From: JAMXLG01 sp963765935
GTDB lineage: Bacteria > Vulcanimicrobiota > Vulcanimicrobiia > Vulcanimicrobiales > Vulcanimicrobiaceae
Direction of reading: 5' to 3'
NCBI GenBank assembly: GCA_963765935.1
Contig: CAVXXX010000004.1
Coordinates: 186,001 to 250,000 of the forward strand
DNA: 64,000 nucleotides
Every line of letters begins with the position of its first letter. Position 1 is the first letter of the stretch. A program made the translations under genes and the position numbers. Of this stretch, positions 35,094-45,107 are shown in pieces. The notes under the pieces are model-generated. The model was not told the DNA's origin. It worked only from the letters and a program-made list of their open reading frames with translations, and did not search any database.

Positions 35094-37079
35094 TATGCTT
35101 CCACCAGCTCTTCCGTCGTAACGAGATGATCGGCGCGAAGCTGCGCGACGCGTTCGTCGTGCGCGCTCGTGCCGCCGCCGTCCCAAATGCTGCGCGCGGG
35201 ACGTCCCTCGACGCGAACCGTTTCCGTGCGCGGAGCGGCGGCGTGCGCGGCGGTGAGCGAGAGCACCTTTTGTTCCACTTCTTCGATGGTCGGCAGCACC
35301 AGATCGAATTGCTGCGCAAGTCCGATCAGCATCTCCAGGTCGCTAAGCGTTGTCTGCGGTCCCTTCAGCGACGGATTGACCGGGACGAGATCGCCCGCGA
35401 TATCGATCGTCGTGCCGCTCTTTTCGAACGCGCCGCGTGCGGGAAGCACGAGCGTTGCAAGCTGCGCCGTTTCCGTCATGAACAGTTCGCTCACGACAAC
35501 GAACGGCGTCGACCTCAACGCTTCACGCGCGGCGCCGGGATCGATCCCGTTGCGCGCGGGGTTGACGCCGAAGAGCGAGAGCACTGCCATCTCGCCCCGC
35601 TTTGCTGCATCGAACATCGCGAGTGAGTCCATGCCGTTGCCCGGAAGCATACCCATCGCTTCCGCACCGCGCGCGTTCGGCTGTTCGTTTGCGATAAAGG
35701 CTATGCCGTTGCGGGCTGCAAGCACGTCACGCAGCGCTCCGCCGGCTTGCGTATCAACGCCGTCCCAGATCACGACAATGCTGCCGCTTTCCGGAAGTGC
35801 GCGAACCGCGTCATCAGCCGACGCAACATCGACGAACGGAATGTTGGGCGCGCGATCGAGCGATGCGACGCGAATCAGCTTCGCGTTATTGCGGGTCACC
35901 GCTTTGATGACGCGCAGCCACATGACCGGCGCGCGCTCTTCCGGCGTCTCGCCGAGGATGACGATTGCTGCCGCCTTCTCGATGTCTTCGTACGAGCCGC
36001 TGCGCACCGGCGTTGCTACGCGCTGACGTCCGCCGCGCCAATCGAGATTCTCGACGCCTAGCGTTCGGAAGACGTGTTGCAGCAAATACGCTTCTTCATT
36101 TAAAAGGCGGCCGCCGCCGATTGCGCCGATGCCCTTCCCCGACGTCCGCGCTTCGCGAACCGCCTTGCCCCAGAGCGTGAACGCGTCATCCCACGTGATC
36201 TGCACGAACTCACCTTTGTGACGGTAGAGCGGCTGCAAAATTCGCTCCGGCGACGTATAGAAGCCAATGTTGTAGCGGCCGCGATCGCAGAGCCAGCCGT
36301 CGGAAATCTTGTCGTCGCTCTCGACCATCATGGTGCGCAAGATCGTGCCGGAACGCGAATCAACGTACTGCTGGCAGCCGACGGCGCATTGCTGGCAGCT
36401 CGTCTGCACGCGATTGAGATCCCAGGGCCGTGACTTGAAACGGTACGTCTTCGACGTCAACGCGCCGACCGGGCACAGTTCCGTGACGTTGCCTGTGAAG
36501 TTGTGCTGGTACGGATCGCCGCTCGACGTCGCGATGATGTCGTTGTGGCCGCGATCTTTGACGACGAGCTGGTTTTCCGCCGCGATGATATCATCATAGC
36601 GTACGCAGCGTTGGCAAACGACGCAGCGCTCTTCATCGAGAACGATCGTCGGTCCGAGGTCGACGCCTTTGGGCTTTGAGAGTTTCGCATCCGCAACGTC
36701 GGACGCACCGCGCCCGTACGCCATCGCGTAATCTTGCAGATCGCACTCGCCACCCTTGTCGCAAATCGGACAATCGAGCGGGTGATTCACGAGCAACAGC
36801 TCGAGAATCATACCGCGTCCCGCATCGACTTTCGCATTTTGCGTGTGCACGACCATGCCGTCGGCGACCGGGCGTATTGCACGCGATCTGCAGCTTCGGC
36901 ATGCCTTCGATTTCGACCAGACACACGCGGCAAAGCCCCGCGGGGCCGAGCTTCGTATGATAGCAATAAACCGGAATCTCTTGCTTGATCTTCTTCGCCG
37001 CTTCGACGAGCAGAGTGCCCTTGGGCACTTGCAGCGGAACACCGTCAATCGTCAACGATACAAGTTGTTCGTCAGCCAT
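35093..37079 (-). CDS. nuoG: NADH-quinone oxidoreductase subunit G (one frame break)
   Basis: About 661 residues. The N-terminal [2Fe-2S] ferredoxin domain has Cys in CYHTKLGPAGLCRVC and LQIAC; then HPLDCPICDKGGECDLQD for the His-Cys3 cluster; CVVCQRC and CPVGAL for further 4Fe-4S clusters; CQQCAVGC for the N7-type site; and a molybdopterin-oxidoreductase-like C-terminal domain. One extra base at about 36867-36875 separates the first 68 residues from the rest; rejoining restores the expected N-T-P-V-A-D-G sequence. Starting ATG 37079 is one base from the nuoF stop. Peripheral electron-transfer subunit. The break lies in an invariant region, so I regard it as a sequence error. Confidence 0.9.
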
Positions 37080-38345
37080 TTATGCGGTTACCAATTTCTC
37101 TTCGGGAAGTAGACGCGCTTCGAATTGTTCCGGAAAACGTTTAAACACGGACATCAGGAACGGCTCGATGGAATCGCCGAGCGCGCAGAGATTCAACCCG
37201 GTGATCGTGGTGCTGACACGGCGGATCATGTCGAGATCGCCGCGCAAACCACGCCCTTCGACGAAGCGGTCGAGCACGCGTTCGAGCCAATGGCCGCCTT
37301 CGCGGCACGGCGTGCACTGCCCGCACGATTCATGCGAGTAGAAGCGGATGGAGTTGCGCGCGGCTTTCACCCAATCCGTCGTGTCGTCGAATACCGTGAA
37401 GGCTCCGGAACCCATCATCGATCCGGCCTTCGCCATCGACTCGTAGTCGTATGGATAGTCGAGATGTTCTTCGAAAATGCACGCGGATGATTGTCCGCCG
37501 GGTTGCACCGCCATGAACGTGCGTCCGGGCAAAAGCCCACCGGCAATCTCGATGAGTTCACGCACCGGCGTTCCGACCGGAACTTCATAATTGCCGGGCT
37601 TCTGAACGTGGCCGGAAACCGAGACGATTTTGTAACCTTTGCTCCGCTCCGTACCGACCGACGCAAACCACTCCCAACCGCGTTCTAGAATCGGCACGAG
37701 ATATGCGAGCGTCTCGACGTTGTTCACCACCGTCGGCATGCCGTACAGACCGGCGACCGCCGGGAACGGCGGCTTCAGCCGCGGCTCGCCGCGCTTCCCT
37801 TCGAGCGAATTGAGCAGCCCCGTCTCTTCACCGCAGATGTATGCGCCCGCGCCGCGGTGCACGGTGATGTCGACACTATAGTTCGTGCCGAAGAGGTTCT
37901 TTCCGATCAATCCGGCGGCGCGTGCTTCCGCGACGGCTTGCATGAAGATCTCATAGCCTTCTTTGAACTCACCACGGATGTAGATAAACGCGTGGCTGCA
38001 GCCGATGCCGTAGGCGCCGATCAAGATACCTTCGAGTACTAGATGCGGCGTCTGCTCGAGCAGCATGTGGTCTTTGAACGTGCCGGGTTCGGCCTCGTCG
38101 CAATTGCAGACCATGTAACGCGGCTTGCCGTTGTTCGGCAGAAATTGCCACTTGCGCCCCGTCGGGAACCCCGCGCCGCCGCGTCCGCGCAGTCCCGATT
38201 TATCGCATGCTTCCATCACTGCTGCCGGTGTGAGTTCACGAACCGCGCGCTCCCACTGCTTGTATCCGCCGCGCTGACGATACACGTTGATATCGCGGAG
38301 ATTCGCCTCACCGATTCCGACGGTCAACACTTTAGTGACTGGCAT
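37080..38345 (-). CDS. nuoF: NADH-quinone oxidoreductase subunit F
   Basis: 421 residues. GRGGAGFPTGRKW is the NADH/FMN-binding Gly-rich loop, GAGAYICGEETGLLNSLEG follows, and SCGQCTPCREG plus a later Cys hold the N3 4Fe-4S cluster. It oxidises NADH and passes electrons through FMN. ATG 38345 has AAGGAA nine bases upstream; an ATG at 38354 lies too close to it. The start overlaps the 3' end of nuoE, where an interspersed repeat has been inserted. Confidence 0.95.
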   Translation of the reverse strand: MPVTKVLTVGIGEANLRDINVYRQRGGYKQWERAVRELTPAAVMEACDKSGLRGRGGAGFPTGRKWQFLPNNGKPRYMVCNCDEAEPGTFKDHMLLEQTPHLVLEGILIGAYGIGCSHAFIYIRGEFKEGYEIFMQAVAEARAAGLIGKNLFGTNYSVDITVHRGAGAYICGEETGLLNSLEGKRGEPRLKPPFPAVAGLYGMPTVVNNVETLAYLVPILERGWEWFASVGTERSKGYKIVSVSGHVQKPGNYEVPVGTPVRELIEIAGGLLPGRTFMAVQPGGQSSACIFEEHLDYPYDYESMAKAGSMMGSGAFTVFDDTTDWVKAARNSIRFYSHESCGQCTPCREGGHWLERVLDRFVEGRGLRGDLDMIRRVSTTITGLNLCALGDSIEPFLMSVFKRFPEQFEARLLPEEKLVTA

Positions 38346-39179
38346 TTGAACCATTTCCTTTTTGGTCCTGAGCTTGTCGAAGGACTGTCCCTTCTTCTTC
38401 CGCGACTTCGTAGACGCCGCGCGCGTCGCGGACCGTTCGTTCTTTCGTGCGGCCCGTAAACGAAAGATCGCGCGTGATGAAGCGATCGAGCATGATGATG
38501 CCGCTCGAGTCTCCGACGCCGCCGGCATTATTCGGTTCGGTCGAATTGAGCGTGCCCGGCGATTTCCGGCCGGTGCCGACTTGCGTGTCCTGCTTGACTT
38601 TCCACGTCCGTTCCGGCTTCGAAGTCTGCACCAGCGGCTTCGTTTTATACGCGCCGGCACGCATCGCGTCGATCATCTGATCGATCATCTCGGGCGTCAA
38701 GTCGTAGACGAATTCCAGATTGACTTGCATGCACGTCGCGCGATCGCAGGCTGCAAGACATTCGACTTCTTCATACGAGAAGAGCCCGTCGTCCGTCGTC
38801 TCGAGATGGCCGATGCCGAGTTTCTTTCGGAAGTATGCCATGATGTCGTCCGCACCGCGAAGTTCGCACATCAATCCGCGGCACACTTGCAACATATACT
38901 TGCCGACCGGCTTGCGGAAAAACAGCGTATAGAACGACACGGTTGACTCGACGACAGCCGGCGAAAGCTGCAGTATCTCGGCGGTCGCGCGCACCGCGTT
39001 GTCCGACACGTAGCCCTCGTGCTCTTGAAAAAGATGCATCATCGGCAAGAGCGCCGAGCGCTTCTCTTCGTATTGTGCGATCAGCGCCTCGCATTGCGGA
39101 CGCAATTGATCGTAGAGCCGAGAAAACGCCGCGCCGTCGTCGCCGACGCCCATCGGCGGAATCGTACTGTCGTGATGCA

Positions 39180-39180
<1 letters not shown>
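38332..39180 (-). CDS. nuoE: NADH-quinone oxidoreductase subunit E with long C-terminal extension
   Basis: 282 residues, against about 160-180 usual. The first 165 form the thioredoxin-like domain with the [2Fe-2S] ligands in CRGLMC and, 36 residues later, CLAAC. The following ~110 residues are hydrophilic, Lys/Thr/Arg-rich, without a recognised domain. The last 15 are encoded by the interspersed repeat (VLRQAQDQ) and the nuoF ribosome-binding region, overlapping nuoF by 14 bases. ATG 39180 overlaps the nuoD stop (ATGA). The extension may be genuine, or the ancestral stop may have been lost when the repeat entered. Confidence 0.9.
38367..38383 (+). repeat. Interspersed repeat, copy inside the nuoE 3' end
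   Basis: Exact 17-mer CCTGAGCTTGTCGAAGG, 22 bases before the nuoF start on the minus strand. It encodes the last residues of nuoE in frame. Confidence 0.85.
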
Positions 39181-40396
<1,216 letters not shown>

Positions 40397-40400
<4 letters not shown>

Positions 40401-41002
40401 GAGTTATCACCCTCTCCGCGCGCTCGCTTGATTTGTTCTTGCAGCGCTTCGAGCGTGCGGCCTGTCGGCGGCGTGCCGGCTTGCACGTTGCTTTTGAGCG
40501 CGAACGCGGGACGCGGCGAACGCTCGCGCGCCGGTCCGCGCAGCGGATAGTCCTTACGCAGGGGGTAGCCTTCCCAGTCGTACGGCATCTGAATGCGCCG
40601 AAGATCTTCGTGACCGTCGAAGACGATACCGAAAAGATCGAAGATTTCGCGCTCGGCCCAGTCCGCGTTGCGCCAGAGGTCCGTGACGCTCGGCACGTGC
40701 TCGCCGTCGCGAACGCCGCAGAGCAAGCGAAGGCGTTGCGGCTTGCCGATTTGCTGCACGTTCGCTGCGTTCAACGGCATCTTCAATAAATGAAAGACGA
40801 CATCGAAGCGAGGCTCGCGCGCCAAGTAGTCGACGGCGCCGAGATCGAGCAGCATCGTGTAGTCTTCTGCTTTGAGCGCTTCCAAACGCGCGCGCAACGC
40901 TTGTGGTTCGATGCGTTCGATGAGGGCGTCATCGATCGCCGGGCGCACGCTCGTGGGATCGATCGCGGCACCCGCGATCGGCGGTTGTTGTGTACTGGGC
41001 AT
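40397..41002 (-). CDS. nuoC: NADH-quinone oxidoreductase subunit C
   Basis: 201 residues, the 30-kDa subunit. WAEREIFDLFGIVFDGHEDLRRI followed by P-Y-D-W-E-G-Y-P-L-R-K-D-Y-P is the family signature. The N-terminus (about 35 residues) is Pro/Ala-rich and variable. Ten bases separate it from nuoB; the end overlaps nuoD. Confidence 0.95.
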
Positions 41003-41012
41003 CGTGTTTTCC

Positions 41013-41513
41013 TTACGACCGGGCTAAAATGCCGCCGCGGCCACCTTCACGGATCTGCTGTTGAATCAAATTGACGGCGTACAACAGGCCGTCGGGCGTG
41101 GGTGGGCAGCCCGGGACGTAGACGTCGACAGGGATGATCGTGTCGATACCTTGGACGACGGCGTAATTATCGAAGATGCCGCCCGAACTCGCGCAAGCGC
41201 CCATAGAAATTACCCATTTCGGGTCGGCCATCTGATCGTAGAGACGCTTGACGACCGGCCCCATCTTTTGTGCGACGCGGCCGGAAACGATCATCAGGTC
41301 GGCTTGACGCGGCGAACTACGGAAGACTTCCGAACCCAAACGCGCGATATCGTACTCGGCCGACGTGACGGACATCATCTCGATCGCGCAACACGCCAAG
41401 CCCATCGTGAGCGGCCACACCGAGGAGCTCTGCGCCCAGCGCGCGACATCATCGAGTCGCGCAAGGAGGAATTGACCGGGACCTATCTCCACTGAAAGCC
41501 ACCCTTCTTCCAC
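41013..41513 (-). CDS. nuoB: NADH-quinone oxidoreductase subunit B
   Basis: 166 residues. The N2 cluster ligands are present: the Cys-Cys pair in LACCAIEMM, Cys in GACASSGG and Cys in VPGCPPTPDG. The start is a GTG at 41513 that overlaps nuoA by 31 bases; a GTG at 41492 would give a shorter N-terminus. Terminal electron carrier before quinone. Confidence 0.93.
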   Translation of the reverse strand: MEEGWLSVEIGPGQFLLARLDDVARWAQSSSVWPLTMGLACCAIEMMSVTSAEYDIARLGSEVFRSSPRQADLMIVSGRVAQKMGPVVKRLYDQMADPKWVISMGACASSGGIFDNYAVVQGIDTIIPVDVYVPGCPPTPDGLLYAVNLIQQQIREGGRGGILARS

Positions 41514-41836
41514 ACGTACGCGTACCCAATTGCGAGCACGATCACGAAGACGATCATCTCTGCCAAACCAAACACACGCAGCGCGTGCATTTGGACCGCC
41601 CAGGGATAGAAGGACGCTGCTTCAACATCGAAGATCACAAAGAGCATTGCGATCAGATAGAAGCGGACAGGAAAGCGTCCGGCGACCGCCGAGGTGGGCT
41701 CGACGCCGCATTCGTACGCGTCCTGTTTCTGGGGATTCGGCTTCGCGCGCCCGAGCAATCCGGGCAAGAAGGTGAACAATAGTGCCGCCGCAAGCGCAAC
41801 GACGAGATAAATTCCTACCGGTCCATACGGGTTCAT
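41483..41836 (-). CDS. nuoA: NADH-quinone oxidoreductase subunit A
   Basis: 117 residues, three helices, with the typical YECGVEP segment and FVIFDVEAASFYPWAV carrying the membrane Asp-Val-Glu. First gene of the 14-gene nuoA-N operon, all in one orientation with overlaps or gaps of at most 16 bases. Directly upstream of ATG 41836 lies a perfect CRP-like palindrome. No ribosome-binding site is visible between the palindrome and the ATG. Confidence 0.95.
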   Translation of the reverse strand: MNPYGPVGIYLVVALAAALLFTFLPGLLGRAKPNPQKQDAYECGVEPTSAVAGRFPVRFYLIAMLFVIFDVEAASFYPWAVQMHALRVFGLAEMIVFVIVLAIGYAYVWKKGGFQWR

Positions 41837-41837
41837 G

Positions 41838-41859
41838 GCTTGTGAAATTTTTCACAAGC
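41838..41859 (-). promoter_or_regulatory. CRP/FNR-family-like operator at the nuo operon start
   Basis: Perfect inverted repeat with ten-base arms, GCTTGTGAAA and TTTCACAAGC, and a two-base centre; it contains TGTGA-N6-TCACA, the classical CRP half-sites. It ends one base before the nuoA ATG, so binding would block elongation or initiation complexes, or the RNA hairpin would occlude the start. The rest of the 41837-41964 gap holds no further recognisable element. Confidence 0.6.
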
Positions 41860-41964
41860 GACTGCGTTTACCTGGGTAATTGACCAGCCAATTCCATCTT
41901 TTGGCGCGGCGAGTACGAACCATTGGATGGGTCCGGCATTTGACCTCCGAAATGACGAAGATGG

Positions 41965-42093
41965 ATGCCGAAGTTTCCATTTGATCCGCCGACGCTGAGC
42001 CGTAAGGACATTCCAACGCTCCTCGCTTGGTTCGGCGCTGCTCTCGTTTTGACGATCGTGCTCATCCGCGTGGCTGGCTCAGCGTATGCATGA
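41965..42093 (+). CDS. Small single-helix membrane protein
   Basis: ATG 41965 to TGA 42093 encodes 42 residues: a Pro/Phe-rich start (MPKFPFDPPTLSRKDIP), one hydrophobic helix (residues 19-37) and a short tail. The stop overlaps the start of the next small membrane-protein gene by eight bases. The composition (Ser-Arg-Lys-Asp before the helix) looks genuine, but the ribosome-binding site is weak. Function unknown. Confidence 0.45.
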   Translation: MPKFPFDPPTLSRKDIPTLLAWFGAALVLTIVLIRVAGSAYA

Positions 42094-42361
42094 GGAATTC
42101 CGCGCGGTTTTCGGGATGCTGGTGCTTGCGTCAGTGTTCGCACAGCTCCTGAATATCTTGGTACTTCGTCCGGCGCGCGGCATGCCGCCGCTGCTGCGGA
42201 AAAAAGACTCCGACGACTTCGAGACGTGGCTTACCGGGAACGGCTTCCGATTGTCGCGATTGCGCGAGCGCTATACCGGCGACGAGTTGATCCTGGTCTT
42301 TGGTTCGATCGGCGTGGCACTCTTCGCATATGTTTTATGGATCACAAAGACGTTTTCGTAA
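42086..42361 (+). CDS. Small membrane protein of unknown function
   Basis: 91 residues with hydrophobic helices at about 8-27 and 70-88 and a charged centre (RKKDSDDFETWL). Both termini are short. It overlaps the 42-residue gene upstream and is divergent from nuoA, which may mean a shared regulatory region. I recognise no family. Confidence 0.55.
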   Translation: MHEEFRAVFGMLVLASVFAQLLNILVLRPARGMPPLLRKKDSDDFETWLTGNGFRLSRLRERYTGDELILVFGSIGVALFAYVLWITKTFS

Positions 42362-42416
42362 GTCCGAGGAACTCGCGCCACAGGCCCGGCCGTTGAGAGG
42401 ATGGTAAGGTAGAACT

Positions 42417-42923
42417 ATGCGCAGATTGCTTCTTGGCTTCGTCTTTCTTTTAACTATCGCGGATAGCTGCAACAACGGCGTGGTAGGCGTGCAAGACTAC
42501 GGTCAGGTCTCCGGACGCGTCTTGGATGCGATGACGAACCGTCCCGTCGCAAACGCGATCGTCTCGGTCGGTTCGCTCTACACGGCGACCGCCGATGCGA
42601 ACGGAGCCTTCATCTTGCCCCGCATCCCGATCGGACAGCAGACGATCAGTGCGCGCATGCCGGGTTTCTCGACAGATTCCGCGGCGATTCGGGTCCGCAA
42701 GAATCAGACGACACCGGCCGGATATCTGCGCTTGGTGCCGATCACGAAACCGGCTTCCGTGCCGACCCTGCCTCCGCCGCCGACGCCGACGCCACAAGTG
42801 AGCGAAGAACCGACGTACAATCCCGAAGCGCCGGCATCGAGCGCGAGCCCGGGCGCATCACCTGCGCCATCGGCCGGCATCACGCCGATTCCCGGCACGT
42901 CACCGCAGCCGCAACTGCGCTAA
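42417..42923 (+). CDS. Exported protein with one carboxypeptidase-regulatory-like domain and Pro-rich tail
   Basis: 168 residues. The N-terminus MRRLLLGFVFLLTIADSC is a signal peptide; the Cys could be a lipidation site, though the lipobox is poor. Residues 30-105 form a single CarboxypepD_reg/Ig-like fold with GQVSGRVLDAMTNRPV and T-A-D-A-N-G-A-F. The last 55 residues are Pro/Ser/Thr-rich, like a wall- or surface-spanning stalk. It converges with the antiporter gene, overlapping by 24 bases. The domain is related to those in the usher-like protein, but no link is proven. Confidence 0.65.
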   Translation: MRRLLLGFVFLLTIADSCNNGVVGVQDYGQVSGRVLDAMTNRPVANAIVSVGSLYTATADANGAFILPRIPIGQQTISARMPGFSTDSAAIRVRKNQTTPAGYLRLVPITKPASVPTLPPPPTPTPQVSEEPTYNPEAPASSASPGASPAPSAGITPIPGTSPQPQLR

Positions 42924-44492
42924 ATCCAAGTCGTACGCGATCGAGCGGAAGATATCGTCGGGTATCTCTCCGCTCACGCGCAAGCGCGCGATCTCGTTGC
43001 GTTCGGCTTCCAGCAGCTCGCGCTGTAAGCTATGGTCGCTCTCATTTGCAAGCCGCTCATCGTCGGCTGCATCGTCTTTCAAATGCCCGCGTAGATGTTC
43101 GATGCGCTCCTCGTACTCGTTGAGGAGACGTCCCGCGGCTTCCCATTCGGCCGAGTTGTGAAAGTTCGACTCCAGGTCGTGCAATCGCCGCACCGCGGCC
43201 TCGAGCGCGCGGATTCTGAGCTTCGATTCCCGCTGCTGCAAATTCGCCGTCTCGCTTACGCCGAGCCATGCGATGATTGGACCAAGCGACAACCCTTGGA
43301 ATACGAGCGTGACGACGATGACGCAGAGCGCGATGAAAATAATCTCGACGCGCCCGCTCATCGGATGACCGGATGCATCGGTATACGGAATGGCGAGAGC
43401 CGCGGCAAGCGATACGATGCCGCGCATGCCGCTCCACGCGATGATCGCAATCCAGCGCCATGACGGAACGGGATCGTTTACACGAATGCGTCTGAAGAGC
43501 ACGCGCGGAAGCCACGTCGCCGGATACACCCAAATAATGCGGATCAGAATAACGGCAATGCTGATCAGGAGCCCGTCGAGCGTAAAGCGGATGAATGATG
43601 AACCGAGGGTACTCGTGATGTGTGGAAGTTCGAGTCCAATGAGCAAAAAGACAAGCGCATTGAGCAGGAAGATCATGATATCCCAGACCGCGAGGCCGAC
43701 GACGCGTCCTTCCGATGAGAGCACGTGCGACGAGCGCCGGTTCAAGTAAATTCCAGTCGTTACGACGGCGAGGACACCCGACACGCCCAACGCATCTGCG
43801 GGCAGATACGACGCGTAGGGCGCTATAAGAACGATGACGTTGGAGATCGTCGCATCTTCAAGCTGTTCGCGTGCGAGCAACCGCAGCACGATCTCGACGA
43901 TAACGCCGGCAAGCAATCCGATGAACACGCCGCCTACGGCAACAATCGGAAACGAGAACAATGCCTTGGCAAGCGAAAACGTTCCGGACACGGCGGCAAT
44001 GAGTGCAAAACGATACAGCACGAGTGCGGTCGCGTCGTTGAGCAGCCCCTCTCCCGTAAGAACGGCAACGACGCGCCGCGGCACCGACATGCGTTCGAAT
44101 ACGGCTTCGGCCGCGACCGCATCGGGCGGTGAAACGACGGCACCGAGTACGAAGGCCATTGCCCAATCAAGGCCGATTAGCGCATGCGCGATCGCCGCGG
44201 TAACGACGGTGCTAAAAACAACGAGCCCAATCGCGAGCAACGAGATCGGCCGGACGTTACGTTTGAATTCATAGAGATCCGTCGACCATCCGCCGGCATG
44301 CAACAGCGGCGGCAGCACGAGCAAGAAAATCAACTGAGGATCGATGTGCGGTTCGGGCATATTCGGCACGAATGCCAGCAAGATGCCCCCAACTACGAAC
44401 GCGATCGGATAGGGAACGTTGATCCGTTTTGCGAGAATCGCTGCTGCGACGGTGGCGCAGAGCAGCACCACGAGCAGCAGCGCCGCACTCAT
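42900..44492 (-). CDS. CPA1-family Na+/H+ antiporter
   Basis: 530 residues. About 12 helices occupy residues 3-400, including FVLGAVVSPPDAVAAEAV (the ion-binding Asp region) and GEGLLNDATALVLYR, the most diagnostic NhaP/NHE motif. A charged cytoplasmic tail of about 120 residues with coiled-coil character follows (N-L-Q-Q-R-E-S to E-R-N-E-I-A). It should exchange cytoplasmic Na+ for H+. ATG 44492 overlaps the cobU stop (ATGA); upstream frame belongs to cobU. Normal length for tailed bacterial members. Confidence 0.88.
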   Translation of the reverse strand: MSAALLLVVLLCATVAAAILAKRINVPYPIAFVVGGILLAFVPNMPEPHIDPQLIFLLVLPPLLHAGGWSTDLYEFKRNVRPISLLAIGLVVFSTVVTAAIAHALIGLDWAMAFVLGAVVSPPDAVAAEAVFERMSVPRRVVAVLTGEGLLNDATALVLYRFALIAAVSGTFSLAKALFSFPIVAVGGVFIGLLAGVIVEIVLRLLAREQLEDATISNVIVLIAPYASYLPADALGVSGVLAVVTTGIYLNRRSSHVLSSEGRVVGLAVWDIMIFLLNALVFLLIGLELPHITSTLGSSFIRFTLDGLLISIAVILIRIIWVYPATWLPRVLFRRIRVNDPVPSWRWIAIIAWSGMRGIVSLAAALAIPYTDASGHPMSGRVEIIFIALCVIVVTLVFQGLSLGPIIAWLGVSETANLQQRESKLRIRALEAAVRRLHDLESNFHNSAEWEAAGRLLNEYEERIEHLRGHLKDDAADDERLANESDHSLQRELLEAERNEIARLRVSGEIPDDIFRSIAYDLDLAQLRLR

Positions 44493-45067
44493 CCGATGTT
44501 CACACCAAGCGAGCGAAGATCGAGCGCATATCCGCACACGACCAAGTAGACATGATGCGCCTGCGCGCCCAGCCGCTGTTTCATCCGCCCTAACACGTCT
44601 CTGAAGAGCCGCGCGGAAGCGGCGACCGGCACGATATCCCAGCCGACTTCTTCGGTCACGACGATGACGTGCGCGCGCGACGCGAGCATTGCATCGGCGA
44701 TCGCTGCAGCCTCGCTATCCATTTGGTTCTCGAAGGCCGCGAAATCCCGTTCGAATGCATCGAGGTGCGTTGCAATGCGCGCCGCAATCCACGTGCCTAG
44801 TGCGTCGACGACGACGCATTCATCCTCGTGCGCGTGAGCGAAAATTTCGAGGAGTGCCCCGTGGCCGATTTCCGCAGCTTCGATGCTCTCCCAGTCCGCG
44901 GGACGGTCTTGCATGTGGCGGCGCAAACGCGCCATCCATTCACTATCGGCGTCGTCGCGAATCGCCGTCGCGACGTAGCGCACGCGGCCTTTTCCCTGCG
45001 CAGCAATTTGCAGTACGTAGCGGCTTTTTCCGGACCGGACGGGACCGGTGACCAGCGTCACGGGCAT
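44489..45067 (-). CDS. cobU: Adenosylcobinamide kinase / adenosylcobinamide-phosphate guanylyltransferase
   Basis: 192 residues from ATG 45067. VTGPVRSGKSRYVLQ is the P-loop, RYVATA is the conserved strand, DALGTWIA holds the Walker B Asp, and VTEEVGWDIVP is the family signature (usually E-V-G-x-G-I-V-P). It phosphorylates and guanylylates cobinamide in late B12 assembly or salvage. It overlaps the antiporter gene; other cob genes are absent, but B12-uptake genes lie 3-5 kb away. Confidence 0.88.
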   Translation of the reverse strand: MPVTLVTGPVRSGKSRYVLQIAAQGKGRVRYVATAIRDDADSEWMARLRRHMQDRPADWESIEAAEIGHGALLEIFAHAHEDECVVVDALGTWIAARIATHLDAFERDFAAFENQMDSEAAAIADAMLASRAHVIVVTEEVGWDIVPVAASARLFRDVLGRMKQRLGAQAHHVYLVVCGYALDLRSLGVNIG

Positions 45068-45107
45068 AGCGCAAGCGTTCGCCGAGCCCGTGTTGAACCA
45101 CTTTGCG

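Noticed and set aside
41868..42143. 91-codon minus-strand frame upstream of nuoA
   Set aside because: It lies antisense to two plausible small membrane-protein genes, has no recognisable domain and no ribosome-binding site.
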